A DNA stretch of 64,000 bases from Hydractinia symbiolongicarpus (Eukaryota > Cnidaria > Hydrozoa > Anthoathecata > Hydractiniidae): positions 31,097,828 through 31,161,827 of the forward strand of contig NC_079876.1 in the NCBI RefSeq assembly GCF_029227915.1, given 5' to 3'. The notes below the pieces were generated by a model, which ran no database searches, was not told the DNA's origin, and worked only from the letters and a program-made list of their open reading frames with translations. Positions within the stretch are counted from its first letter, which is position 1, and the number at the start of each line of letters is the position of its first letter. Both the position numbers and the translations under genes were made by a program. Shown here piece by piece: positions 36,158 through 48,206 of this stretch.

Positions 36158-36431
36158 TTAAGCATCCCTAAGGTCGTTACTAGGGAAAACGTTAGGGAAA
36201 AATAGCTTAAAATAGCAAATTTTCAATAATTTTCAATAATTAATAAAGGATGAAAAAAGAATTCAATTGAGTCTCATTTTTAGAAGCAGCGACTATATAA
36301 TTTGTGAAAAATATTTTTTTACGATATCATTTTTGAACGTTGAACAAGATCAAGAACAAGAGCAAAAATAAGAAACTTCTGAAAAACAAGAAATTTCTTA
36401 AATATTAACTTAACCTCTCTTTTAGGTTATC

Positions 36432-38672
36432 ATGACAGAGATATTGCATCAACGAGAAACCAGAATGGCGACCACGTGCACATCACCGCCTTTAGTGGTA
36501 GTGCAAGTGCCAGTGCAAGAAGTGGGAGAATCTGAGCGAAAAAAGGTTAAAGAAGAGGACGAAAATTCTAAGTAAGAACAAATTTTTTTCTTGATCATGA
36601 CAATGTAGATTATAGATGTTAGAGGAAATTTTACGTATGCCAACAGCGTTGTTTAGCTGCAGTTTGATGAAGACACCGCCTGTTTTATTTTAACGTGTTA
36701 TTGATCTTGTAAACGAGGTGGTGACGTCAGTTGTTTTTCAACGCGCAGGTAACTAGGGACTAGTTGGGACCAAAGTGGGATTAATTTGCTAAAGATGAGT
36801 TAGTCCACCCGTTTTAGAACAGACGGGTTGTTTTGGCTTCATCAAAAAAATTTAAAGTTAATTTTCCCTTTAACCGTTTGTTGAAAGTACATCATGCTAT
36901 ACATTCTCTTGATTAGTGTTTCAAGCTCTATACAATATATTTTTGCGATCTAACAACGGGACTTTGCTGATGTCATCAAAACTTACATAAAAAATCTTTG
37001 CCACTGTTCTTCTGGCTTTATCGATGAGTTTAACATATATTTTTTGAGTTCTAATGTTTTTGTCTGAAAAAATACATGTTATATTGTATTATGCGATGAA
37101 TAGTTATTAAAAAATACGAAATAAATCGTAAACTTTTTTCCAAAGAATTTGTTGTATATTTCAATCAAAGGGGGGGGGGGGGATAATTAAAACTTTTGAG
37201 ATAAAACAGACAACATTCAAGTTGGGAAAGAGACAAAGAAAACAAAAAAATTAATTTAATTTACCGTAACTCGTAAATTAACTTATCGTTGCTTCTTTTG
37301 AAAATTCAGTTTTTAAAAAACGGAACATTTTTATATAGAGATATTTATTAGCCGTCGTAAATAAATGATTGCAGACAATAAAATTACATTTGCATGTCAC
37401 ACAAGGATGAGTTTTAGCTTTGTTTTCAAATTTTCGTTTTGATAACATTAAAAAATTATTCGAATATTTTTTACTAAAAACATTTCCCCTCCCCAGATTT
37501 TTGGCGAGCATATTTTAAATGTAAAATATAAGATGATGTATTATGTTTCCAATCTTAGCCAATCACGTTGGACATATTTTGAGTCCTAATGATGAAATTT
37601 ATTCATTAGATTATGTTTTAGGTACATTACATCAGAAGATAATACAGATGAGTTTTCAATACTGAAAACAGTGTTTGGTTTGAAAAAAGATGTAATACAA
37701 GACGTTAAGCTTTGCCAATCCAATATTCCAGACCACCAAACCAATATATACTATGTTAAAAGAATTCTTGAAGACAACCTAGATGATGAAGAAGATGTAC
37801 CTGAGAAAGATAAACTGGAAGAAGTACTTGAGCGCTCTGGATTTTCAAAAGAGAAAGCTTCGGAACTATCACAATGGCTTCGCGGAATCGACCTGTTTGA
37901 AAATCAGAGATTATTCTATTGGGTGGAACGGTATCTAGATTTCTTGAATGATACGTTGCCTACTGATCCATATCCACATCAACCACAAAAGATAGAAGAA
38001 AAATTTGAGAAACCAGACAAATATAATACCACAGAACAGCCACGCGAAAATGACGAAGAATATCTTAACATAGTATTCGTAAATGTTCGAAATAAACACA
38101 GTAAATTTTTTGCGACGAATTTAAGATTTTCGTACATCGCCACTCCATGTGAAGATGGATATTGGTATCACGGTACAAGTCACAAGGCAGCTCAATCTAT
38201 CTTTGATATAGGGATAGACTTGAGCAAAGGAAAAGAAAAGCAGGATTTCTCTGATGGGTATGGTTTCTACTTGACACCAAATTTCAAAGATGCGAAACAT
38301 TATGCTTTGGAAAATGGTCACCCTGGTGGATCAATTTTGGTGTTCGAGTTTAATTTTGGCAAGTCCAGTCTGCTACGAAATGCAAATGATAAACCACCTA
38401 AAGGTTTACACCTTACAGATGACGAAGAAGGATGGAGATGTGTTGTGAAGCATAACCGCACTGGAAAAGCCACCTCTTGTCCAAAACACTATAAAAAGGC
38501 TGAGTATGTGTATGGTCCGATGTCCAATTACACAAGAAATCCAAGTCATCCAACTAAACATAATCACTTCACAACCCCTCAAATGTGCATCAAGAAGGAC
38601 GAGTTGGCAATTGCAGTCCGCTATGCGTTAAAGGAAATATATTTTTTTCCATCCAAAGTTAAGAAAAAGTAA
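36432..38672 (+). CDS. ADP-ribosyltransferase-like (DUF3990-like) protein, copy 2, two exons
   Basis: Exons 36432-36571 and 37622-38672 join in phase 2 to 396 residues. Exon 2 has exactly the length of copy 1. Exon 1 is 6 bases longer, inside a short GTGCAAGTGCCA repeat that encodes a Val/Gln/Pro stretch. The motifs are as in copy 1: GYWYHGTSHKAA, GYGFYLTPNF, EEGWRCVVKHNR, YVYGPMSN and TPQMCIK, with all putative active-site residues kept. Substitutions are scattered (for example ERYLDFLND is unchanged, while NIVFVNVRNKH differs from copy 1). An intact frame after duplication suggests either selection or a very recent origin. Same predicted role as copy 1; target unknown. Confidence 0.8.
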
Positions 38673-39239
38673 AAAATATAAGTGAAGAACTTCCTAGAAT
38701 TTGGATATACTATTTTTATTTAATTTTTTGTATTCATGCGCACATCGGAAAATTATTTTTTTAATTTTTCTGCCAAACAACAAATTTTAACAAAATTTTT
38801 AACAAAAATAGCAATTTCGTAGGAACGGTAAGGCTAAATATATAAAACACATTATCTCCTCGCCCAAGTATTTTCTATTTAATATTATGCGGAGTTTGTT
38901 TAAGGGACAATTTATGTGCGAGAATTAGACCATGAACAAGTTTTGTGGATTCGCAACAATCAATTTTTCAATTCATGAATGAGGTATTCTCCTAAGGAAA
39001 AAAAGATGTTGATACTGTTCTCATTATAATTTTTTATATGTGGTTTTAGAAAAAAATTTAGGTTTTTTCAGCCTCCTTATAATTATTTCTAGTTATTTTA
39101 ACTTGCATTGTTTTGTTTTATTTAATAAGACATTTGTTTTATAAGACATTTGTAATAATTTAAAAAAAAAGCATAATCTGTGAACACAGCCGGCCAACAT
39201 TTTTCGTTTTAAGATTTTTACCTATCCGCTTAACAGGAA

Positions 39240-39285
39240 ATCAGGAAATAGCGGTGGGGGGGGGGGGAGAGAGAGGGAATTACAG
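39240..39285. repeat. Poly-G/GA tract
   Basis: GTGGGGGGGGGGGAGAGAGAGGG; its counterpart at 28268-28288 differs in length. It is a low-complexity tract within the duplicated unit. Confidence 0.6.
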
Positions 39286-39469
39286 ACGTGGGGTAGGTGA
39301 TAAATAGCGTACTAATTAGTATTTTTTAGCTGAATTTCATTTCAACTTGTTCGTTTGCTAGACAGAAACTTTGGTGCGAAAATATCAGTCGCATTATTTT
39401 TACATTAATCTTTTGAAAATCTGAGCTTCTCTCGGTATATTTGGGTAGTAAACTGGCTTCACAATTTAT

Positions 39470-40460
39470 CCAGTGCCTTTTAAAAAGGATATCAGAAGAA
39501 AAGCCTTAAAATGTTCCAAAAGTAACCTAGGAAAAAATACTTCAGCTTCACTACAGTTTAATTTATCGCGTGCTTTAGGACCTAGCTGCAAAAATTCCAT
39601 CTTCTAAAAAAGGCGATAGCTCTTACTTAAATACTTGCGATATTTCAATGAGTGAATCTAAACTTACCGGAAAGGAAATTCGACGTGCTTTCTCATCATT
39701 ACAACCAAACAAAAGCTCAGGGTTTGACGACATTAGTGTAAGTATATTTTTTTAAATTATCATTCAACGGACCATGCATGGAATTGATAAGTGAATTATC
39801 AGAGTCCTTTAATCACAGGTTGTTTACCCTAAGGGATATTCATTGTTCTCCCAAAGCCTTTTGATACTGTAAATCATAACATTCTTATCTAAACTAAAAT
39901 CCTACGGTATTCGGGACAACAATTTAAAATGTTTTACAAATTTTTTGACTGAACGAAAGCAATGCATAGTATACAAAGATACAACGATGCCATTTTAACT
40001 AATAAAACGTTGTGTACCGCAAGGAGCCATTCTTGGACTGTTTCTGTTTTTGATTTACATAAACGACACAATTCTTTCAAAATGTTAAAACAATTTGCTG
40101 ACGGTTTCCATACACGGTTACTTATCATATTGTAACATGCTGGGCAAGTAATAATGTATATAAATTAAAATATATATAATTAAAAAATATTAAAAAATAT
40201 TAAAAAATATATATTTAAAAAATATTTATAATTAAAAAATATACATAATTAAAAAATATATATAATTAAAAAATATTTATAATTAAAAAATATATATAAT
40301 TAAAAAATATGTATAATCATGCTTGTCGCATAATTTTTAGTTTAGGCAAACATGCACCAACATAACATTTTCAATTCGGGGTTTTGAACGTCTATCAGTT
40401 AATTATACATCAAATTGTAATTTTTATGTATCAGATGAACACCAAAATTGTTTACAGTGA
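39470..40460 (+). pseudogene. Non-LTR retrotransposon fragment with internal deletions
   Basis: It starts with the same pre-RT segment as 28470-28786 (KEIRRAFSSLQPNKSSGFDD), then jumps at 39775 to the palm region (PKAFDTVNHNIL, frame-shifted; later PQGAILGLFLFLIYIND). It then jumps past the FADD box to the 3' region (HYCNML, CRIIFSLGKHAPT-like). Several frameshifts. Parts match 49930-51200 and 53150-53460, so all are one family. Confidence 0.65.
40155..40320. repeat. AT-rich minisatellite
   Basis: Repeated ATAATTAAAAAATATATA-like units of about 20 bases lie inside the retrotransposon 3' region. Confidence 0.7.
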
Positions 40461-40912
40461 TAAAGGTTTTGAGTAGGGTATTACCTTATCGGGGAAAAAA
40501 AGTCGGGGAAAAGTGACTAAATTTTTTTGCAAGTGACCTAATTTTTCACCGACAGTTTCACTCCATTATATTTTCCCCTACTAGTACTTTTACCCGATTT
40601 TTTATACCCGACCTGTACAAAAAACAATATAATTGTTTCGGACCAGATTTGTGTACTTACTTTGCCGTTGTGTACTTACTTTGCCGTAGTTGTTTTTGTA
40701 TGAAAAACATACATAGATAAATAAAAGAAAATTGATTTAAATTCCCTTTAACCTGACGAAATTTTCTTCCGACTTTTTTCCCCCGATAATATACAGTTTA
40801 CTTGAAATAAGCGCTCAGCCCGGTGTCACGCAACCTAGTCCCCAGGGCTCTTTTTCTCTCTCTGACAATCTCGAACGGCGAGGAGAAATAGCCCTGGCAC
40901 CGCAGACTGAAA

Positions 40913-42085
40913 ATGACCACTGTATGTGGGCATTTTAAATTCTCTCGTTTAACCGCATGTTCGGAGTTTTTATTACTGGGTCGTAATGTTTTGGCAGTGT
41001 TACCGACTGGATTTGGGAAATCTCCTATTCATAAGCTACTGCCTTATTTTCTTTTAGCAAAAGATGAAAAGAATATTGTTATAGTCATCAGCCCGTTAAA
41101 TTCAAGTGCTACCAACAAGAAGTATGACAGCAAAGGTACTAACCGAATTTCGAGAATAACAAAAATCTTTGTTTTCAGTAGAGAAAACAGATATGTTAGA
41201 AAAAAATACAAAAGCATCTATATAAATACGCCCATAATAAATGGAAGATTTGAGTTCCTGTTTGCCCATCCTAAGCCTCTGCTTTCATTTGATGGTAAGA
41301 ATTTATTTCAAGCAAAAGTTTATTAGAAAAATGTGCTACTATCATTGTAGATAAAGCACACTGTATGGAACTGTGGTAAGTATATATAGCTACATATACA
41401 TATACATATATAAAAAAAGTTCACTAACATCTATGTATATGCATATGCAAAATAAGTATATATGTTAAAATTTATTATAAAAGTATGGCAATCTCCAATT
41501 TTAGGTGTAAAATAAGTATTTCTTTTTTCAAAGAAGCTGTCAAGCATTACCTAAGTCCCAGTTTGACTCCAGTAGTAGACACTTTCAGGAAGCATTGTGA
41601 GTATCGGAAAGTTGGCAATCTATTATTGACCATGCTTAGATTAGAAAGTCATATGAAAAGAACTGCTTTTAAAATAGATTATGCTTATTTTGATTTTAAA
41701 ATTAAAATTGACATAATTTTCACTAAGTGAGTGTAAAATTATAATTTGCAAATTTTTAAAACATTTAGGGGAGCAGAATTCAGGGATTTGTTCTTGCTTT
41801 ATCCCTAACTATATTGATTAAAAATTGAAAACTAGATTTGAGTATGTTCAAAGGCGCCGTAGTAAAAGTTTCACCAAATAGAAGGAATATATTTCTGGAT
41901 GTAAAGATTCGTACACAAAGTTTTTGTGGGCTTCCATCACGCTATGAACAGATTTTCCGTTCTATAGCTTTCGAACTAGGCAGACAACATAGGAATTACC
42001 CAATGAACGTTATTTATTCACATTTGGCTATGCATCCCAGCATGTACCCTGCTGATTAAAAACCAATGCAATAGTAGCATTCATC
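40913..42085 (+). pseudogene. RecQ-like helicase, second transposon-borne copy, broken
   Basis: The frame 40913-41326 has VLAVLPTGFGKS (Walker A), IVISPLNSS (motif Ia) and FLFAHPKPLLSFDG. After a stop, ATIIVDKAHCMELW reads DKAH where DEAH is needed, followed by a GTAAGT donor (about 41376). Further on, 41838-42059 gives VVKVSPNRRNIFLDVKI and YPMNVIYSHL, matching VSPNRKNVYL and YPMTIIYMHL of the copy at 15.4-16.0 kb. IHPRIFSQFHA follows in another frame. Motif III, V and VI regions are missing or unreadable. The Glu-to-Lys change in the DEAH box would by itself abolish ATP hydrolysis. Confidence 0.72.
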
Positions 42086-42319
42086 CCAGAATTTTTAGTC
42101 AGTTTCATGCATACTCATACCTCTTTTTTTGCAACACATTTAATCATAGCTGTCATATTCAACCTCTATAACAGGCTAAATTTTTTCCAACGTATATTTT
42201 CATCAGTATACAATATAAAAATGTATCTTTATTTGCAATGCTTTAGAAGTGTCAATAGATATGGTGAACTTCTCAGCAGCTGCATTAAGTGAATGAAGAA
42301 AATGCATTGTTTGTAATCA

Positions 42320-43010
42320 GTTCTTTCCACAGTTTTTCACAATATGTGTTGTCGAAAAGGATTGAACCATTGCCCTTTGCCTTGTATAGTTTCTTACAAG
42401 TTATATAAATTAATTTTGGAAATAAATCTTTCCTCAATACCTTTTATAATTTTGGGTATTGTCAGAACTGTGGAGGCTATTGTGGATGGTTCTCTAGTAT
42501 CCACCACTTGTTTTAATCGTAATACAATACCAGTTCATTAGCTTCTAACAATGCTTCATCAGAAATATTTTTTGTATGTGGTGAATTAAAAAAAAAATAA
42601 AATTTTATGTGATTGTTTTTCAGTGTTTTTATTTTCTTTAACTGGATCTTTATGTGGTGACATGTAAGTTTTTTAGTTATATGTCTATATTTGCTTTTAC
42701 ATATGTCTGTATAACGAATTCTTTGTATGATTATTTAGCTGCAAAATATATGATATTGTGCGTATCCTCCTTGTATTTTGTACCTCTTGGCAGCCTTAAC
42801 AATTCTGGTAAGACGTTTTAAGTCTGTTGCGCTATACAACTGTAAGTTTTTGTCCTGCTTGTTTTTCTCCCTCCATACAATATTTAAACAACTAACGCTT
42901 TTGCTAAATACTTTCGGATTTTGATTTTGTCCCAAAAAATAAAGTTTCAAACAATTTTTATTCTAGTTCATTCCAATTGTTTTTGCCCTGTTTCCGCCAT
43001 TTTTTTTATT
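42320..43010 (-). pseudogene. Opposite-strand ORF remnants of the RecQ-bearing element
   Basis: The minus strand carries ATGGCGGAAACAGGGC near 42995, a frame at 42950-42735 (NIVWREKNKQDK, RLTRIVKAAKRYKIQ), then VVDTREPSTIASTVLTIPKI and KKLYKAKGNGSILFD near 42310-42370. The last piece resembles GKKLCKRKGNSNV of the minus ORF at 15989-16710. This ties the two elements together. No function can be assigned. Confidence 0.4.
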
Positions 43011-43309
43011 TCTCCGATATACAACTCGCGGTAATATTACGGCAGGCGGCAGAAAATAGTAAATTTGACACTCAATGAAATTGCGATGATGATTGTTCGG
43101 TGCCAGGGCTATTTCTAGTCTTCTTCTGAAATTAATCTTACATACCCAACAAAGAGGACACTACAATGGTCATAATCTAAGAAAAATTAGGAGATTAGCG
43201 CCAATATTCTGTACCTTACCTCGCCGAATCGAGCTAGACTGTTCCATCTTGGTTTAATTAAAATTATGTAAACTAAAAACATTATCGTCGTCAGAGCTTT
43301 GTGAGGTTT

Positions 43310-43625
43310 TATGTCAAAGAGTTCTGTGGACTAGATTGGACCAAAGAGGCTATAAACGTCTATTTAAGTGAAGTCTCTAAACGAAGTCCTTAGTTTAACT
43401 AAACCTTAACATCGGAATTAAAATCTGCGAAAATCGATTACATATTTTATCAGGAAAATGTACATAGAAGACAGTGATGAAAATGAATTGCAATGTCTTT
43501 TTGCGTGCCGATTGATACCCGAATAAGAATCCAGGGTTGAAACCAATCGACGTTGGTGAGGTTTTGAGACGTCTTGTTGGAAGGATTGTAATGAATATGT
43601 TGCTCAATGAGTTAATACCATCTGT
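43310..43625 (+). pseudogene. Reverse transcriptase fragment of a retroelement
   Basis: Reading across one frameshift: SGLDQRGYKRLF near 43330, LFACRLIPE near 43500, then KNPGLKPIDVGEVLRRLVGR and IVMNMLLNEL, ending in a stop near 43640. The block RLIPxxKxPGxRPIGVGEVLRRIxGK is a recurrent signature of a reverse transcriptase family found in many invertebrate genomes. I am not sure of its formal name. Only this segment is preserved. Confidence 0.6.
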
Positions 43626-43639
43626 TGCCCACTCTTGTG

Positions 43640-46236
43640 CATAATTATATTATTTTTATTTTCGAATATGTGGAGAAATATTAAGAAGTGAGCGAAATAA
43701 AGTATGTTTTCTTTCAACGTTTTAAAATCTTATTCACACTTTGTGCAAACTTATTTTTCTAACTGGAAATGACATGAGATGAAAAGGAAATATATACAAA
43801 AGAGTAAACGCCCAATGGCAGCATTGTTGGCGGTGATATTAATTTCTACAAAAAACTGCAAATTGTAGCAGTATGCATGCGTGCAGTACCACTTTCCGGT
43901 GTCTTTCCTTGTACTGTTATTAAGATATAAAAATTCTGCTAAAAGGAAGTCTTCAAAAAATATAATTTCGCGAAAATATATTATTGTAAAAATAGGATTA
44001 AAAAAAAGTAGTGAAAACATATTTTCGCGAATAGCGACAGTGGCAATTAAAGCATTTCGCATTTCAAAGGACAAAAGTTCTCGGGAATGTATTTAAAGAA
44101 GGTAGTTTGCTTTCAGATATCTAACAACTAATCTTTACTGATAATAACACGACAGGTGTTTCCATTTGTTTATGACAGGCAAAGAGGATTTGTTCATTTT
44201 CCTTTGATGTCGGCGAAAAAATTATGTCTCAATTATGAAGTCATTGCAATGCATCTAAAACTAATATTAACGTTAGTCATTTTTCACCGCATTGGTAACT
44301 GCGGACTTGGCCAAACCGGAGTTTCCAAATCCGATTTGGAACCATCGGGTTAATGACGTCATCAAAAGACCTTGAAGCCCTCATATCTCTTCAACCGTTT
44401 ATTATTATAAAGCGCACGATTCTATACGTTTTCTTGATCAATGTTTCAAGCTCTATGCCAAAGAAAAAACAGGTTTAAAAAATTCCAAAATAAAATTTTT
44501 AGTACATTAATATTTTTTAATAATCATTTTCAGTACACCCTTCCCGCAAAGTGGTTTACACGTACTGTTTAATAAAACTTACCACCTTCACGAAAATTAG
44601 TTCTCTGGAAACTTAAATTTTATTTCTAAAATACTTCACGCAAAAATTAATCCCCTAAGGTAACATGCACAGCTGTAGGGAATTTTTTATACCTTGACTT
44701 AATTGAGTTGGATCAAAAACAAAGACAGAAGAGCTAATAAAAGATGAAAAAGGATGTTTTTGTGCAGGATCAGATGACATTGCTGTTGACACGAGTTGCA
44801 TATTGTTAAATAAACTGGAAACAAGAAGCCCGATGGGTTGAAGATTTCCGCCATCAGCAGAGATAATAAGTATGGCATTAAAATATGTCATATAGTGTGA
44901 GATTATTCTCAGAGAACAACAACGCGATCAAAGTAATCCCAGCGTAAGTATCTTTTGTTCTGAGGACGAAACAAAGTATATAAGAACATAAGTATTAAAA
45001 TCTAAGAACATGTTAACATTATTCTAAGGCTTTGTGAAGCTTGACTACAATTTTTTTTAATAAATATATTAAAAAATATAAAAATTCCAAGTGCTACACT
45101 CTGTAGAAATTATCAAATTACGGTAACACCGTAAATTACAGAATAATCACCCCCCCTGCTGAGTAAGCACTACTACTTAATTAACTGCCCTGCCAATTAA
45201 GCGATCCCTGTAATGGAGGAAATTAAATAAGCTTCCTCTCCACATGCTATTTCATCATTTACGGTAAATTAAGAACATCAAAAGAATAATTATAGGCTGC
45301 ATTTCAAACGTTAAAAACATTGAAAGATTATCTAATTTTAAAACCACCAGGAAAGATAACGTATATATATGACAGAAATATACATGATTTTATTCACAGT
45401 GTTCACAACATATTTCACAGTGAGAAAGACTAATACAAAAATTATTATTAATTGTGAAAATATTTGATTTTTTTAGTTATACTTCTTCAAAAATTTGTAC
45501 AACATCGGTAAACCACAATTTCAGTGAAATATCACCAGAAAGACGAAAAAACATTCCTTCTTGCAAGTTTAAAGATGCTTTCATTTTAATAGGGTCAGGT
45601 TTTTTATAGTAACTTCTAAATTTCAGCAGATTTTCCGCTTTTTCACCCTCAAGTGTTCTTTAATTGTATTATATAGCAATTGTAGACTCATAATTTTGTT
45701 CTTATAGTCTATGAAAGTATTTAAACATTAGCCTTTCTAATCAATTTATTTCTCGTTAGCAAAAAATTCAACATGAACTACCATTTGCCTGCTCTAAGTT
45801 AGCAAACTCCGTTTCATGTGGGCATGAAGAAAAAAGGGGTAGCTACCTACGTCTGTTGGCTAACTATTAACACAACAAAAACTTTGCTTTTCTGGTAGTT
45901 AGCTAGCTAGCTTTCCCTATTCTAGCTATAGCTTAGCTAGCTTCTTGGTGAATAGACAAAGACATGTGCTGGTCTGCTAAAAAACACCAGCTAGCTAATC
46001 AAAATACAATAATTCTTACCTTATATCAAGTATACTATAACATAAACTACTCTGGAGTTCCCACAAGCAAGCCAACCTTAAAAGAATTTCCCCACAGGCA
46101 CAGCCAAAGGACAAGATTCGTACAACAAGAATTCAAAATGCTTTTGGTCATAGCACAAAGCCTTGGCCAAGGAATGTAGAATACTAGAAGATCGTGAATA
46201 CTGGGTAGCAAAAAAATAACTTAAAATTTAGCTTAA
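43640..46236. other. Intergenic, little recognised
   Basis: AT-rich. A piece near 44390-44460 (CTCTTCAACCGTTTATTA...TCAATGTTTCAAGCTCTAT) resembles intron 1 sequence of the ART-like copies (about 25930-25990), so it is a dispersed repeat. GCTA-rich words lie at 45890-45945. No gene was seen. Confidence 0.45.
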
Positions 46237-46983
46237 CCCTATTCGGTCCGGGGTTTTTCGAACATACTATGACCGGGGGGGCGGATTCCGCCCCCCCCCC
46301 CCCCCCTCAATAACTTTTCATAGGGTTGATCATATTGAATCAAACTTGGCACACTTATAGTACGTCATAAAAGGAACAAAATGGCGCCAAAAAAATTTTG
46401 CTTGCGTCAGCACATTTTCTGTGACGTTATCAAAAGCTTAAAAATTTTTAAAAATGCCACTATCTGCTTAAAATATAATTACTTTTGTTCTAGAGCGAAT
46501 TTTTACATTCTGTTTGAAGTTTCTGAAGGCTAAATAAAAGTTATTTAACATATCTTCCGGTTTTTACATGGATCGGATAAAAAATTGCCAAAAATTGCCA
46601 GAAAATCCGTTTTTTTCCGATTTTCGGGTAAAATCTGACAAAATCGGGAAATCGGATTAGTCACGTGTTCAAATTATTCAAAATGATTCTTCTTAATGAA
46701 ACAAATTTGTGTTGCAAGTTTCAAGTTCTAAGGATAATCCTAACAGGAGTTATTATATTTTCTCCATTATAAGGATTTCATAGAGATTTTTAGGGGTAGT
46801 TTCGAGTAATGGCCAATATCAAAGCCTCTGAAAGGTATGGGACCTAAAAAATTTACATGCAGGTGTCTAATAGATAAATCTTAAAACTCAGTAAGTATCA
46901 TAGCCATATAACAAAGCAATCAGGAGTTATTAAAAAAAAACCGTCAGGGAGGGCGGAATCCGCCCCCCCCGGACCGAATAGGG
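46237..46983. mobile_element. piggyBac-type MITE, complete, 747 bp
   Basis: TTAA|CCCTATTCGGTCCGG at the left and CCGGACCGAATAGGG|TTAA at the right. TTAA target duplication and ends beginning CCCT are the known piggyBac signature. Subterminal GGCGGATTCCGCC hairpins lie at both ends. The interior is non-coding and AT-rich. This is the reference copy for the truncated (7184) and split (14242-17965) copies. It sits immediately left of duplicated unit 3. Confidence 0.88.
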
Positions 46984-47642
46984 TTAAACAATGTTTACAT
47001 TGCGATTACTTTATCGGATACAAATAAACTTCGAGAGAGATTTATGCTAAGTGCACATAATTTCTTTCTATTTATTTCAGATTAAAGAATTTTTGCTTAT
47101 GTGATTTCAGTTGAAAATTTAAAAAATTCAATTTCCTCTATTTCCATATTCCCAAATTTGTTGTAATTATGGGAATTACCCTTACTCCATATAAGTACCT
47201 ATATTCAGTGCAATTTATAAAAAGATACTGAAAACAGGTCGCGAAACATTAAGTGTAAAAAATTCGCAAAAAGATAAAAAAATATGCGTGAAACGGGAAC
47301 ATGTTATGTCAATAATACACGTTCTGTCACACAAGCCGATTTGATGTTAAGAATGCATGTAATAATTTTTGCCGATATAACAAATGCAGCATTTATGTAA
47401 TGATTCCCGATTGTTCACATGTTAACGACTAACTTATAGCCGTATTCTGCGTATTCTTAATGGCTGCATGCGTAGAATTTTCACAGGTTAGCGGCGGATA
47501 AGTGTGTTGCCAGTATGGTAAGGAATTGTTGTATGAGAAAAAATTGTAAAAATTGTTAAATTTATTACTCTTACTGAGGGAACTTCCGTTTATATGGGAA
47601 ATACAATTCCCGTTTATCTATACAAACAGTCCCTCGGTTTGG

Positions 47643-47876
47643 ATGAAAGTAAAAAAGGTGATTTCAACGGAAAATTATGATGTTTTTACGAAATCCCATT
47701 TTTTAATTTTAAATAAACTTAGAAAGAGGTTCAAACAAGTCCGTGCAAAGGGTTTTTTACATTACGGAGATATCCCTTCAGAATATCATTGGGTCAGAAG
47801 AGCACTGGGAACGCGATTGGGTTTAACATTTTTGGAAGCATTATTTAACTTTGACCATTATTCATCCAAAATCTAA
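47643..47876 (+). other. Open frame of unknown nature, duplicated
   Basis: VKKVISTENYDVFTKSHFLI, then NKLRKRFKQVRAKGFLHYG and WVRRALGTRLGLTFLEAL. It is open to a stop at 47876 in unit 3 but frameshifted in unit 2 (35885-36080). Part overlaps a CAACC...CCAGG-type repeat end, so it may be repeat-derived rather than a gene. Confidence 0.25.
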
Positions 47877-48206
47877 CCGATTGAGGTCTTTAAATGGTTA
47901 GATTTTAAATGAATAATTGTCAAAGTTAAGCATCCCTAAGGTCGTTATTAGTGAAAACGTTAGGGGGAAATAGCTTTAATTAGCAAATTTTCAATAATTT
48001 TCAATAATTAATAAAGGATGAAAAAAAAATTCAATTGAGTCTCATTTTTAGAAGCAGCGACTATGTAGTTTGTGAAAAATATTTTTTTACGATATCATTT
48101 TTGAACCTTAAACGTTGAACAAGATCAAGAACAAGAGCAAAAATAAGAAACTTCTGAAAAACAAGAAATTTCTTAAATATTAACTTAACCTCTCTTTTAG
48201 GTTATC

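Larger units (their letters stand above)
36110..39780 (+). repeat. Segmental duplication, unit 2 core
   Basis: Matches unit 1 (25190-28786) throughout, including gene, intron, 3' flank, poly-G tract and retrotransposon fragment. A G-tract near 37172 is longer than in unit 1. Confidence 0.85.
40884..43116. mobile_element. DNA transposon-like element with 19-bp perfect inverted ends, carrying a RecQ-like gene
   Basis: The left end AGAAATAGCCCTGGCACCG (40884-40902) is the exact reverse complement of 43098-43116. Inside, a RecQ-like pseudogene starts 9 bases after the left repeat on the plus strand. Remnants of an opposite-strand ORF come from the right. This convergent layout is the same as at 14.5-16.7 kb. 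A CAACCTAGTCCCCAGGGCTC motif lies about 45 bases outside the left repeat and may be part of the real end. No target duplication was evident. Confidence 0.6.
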
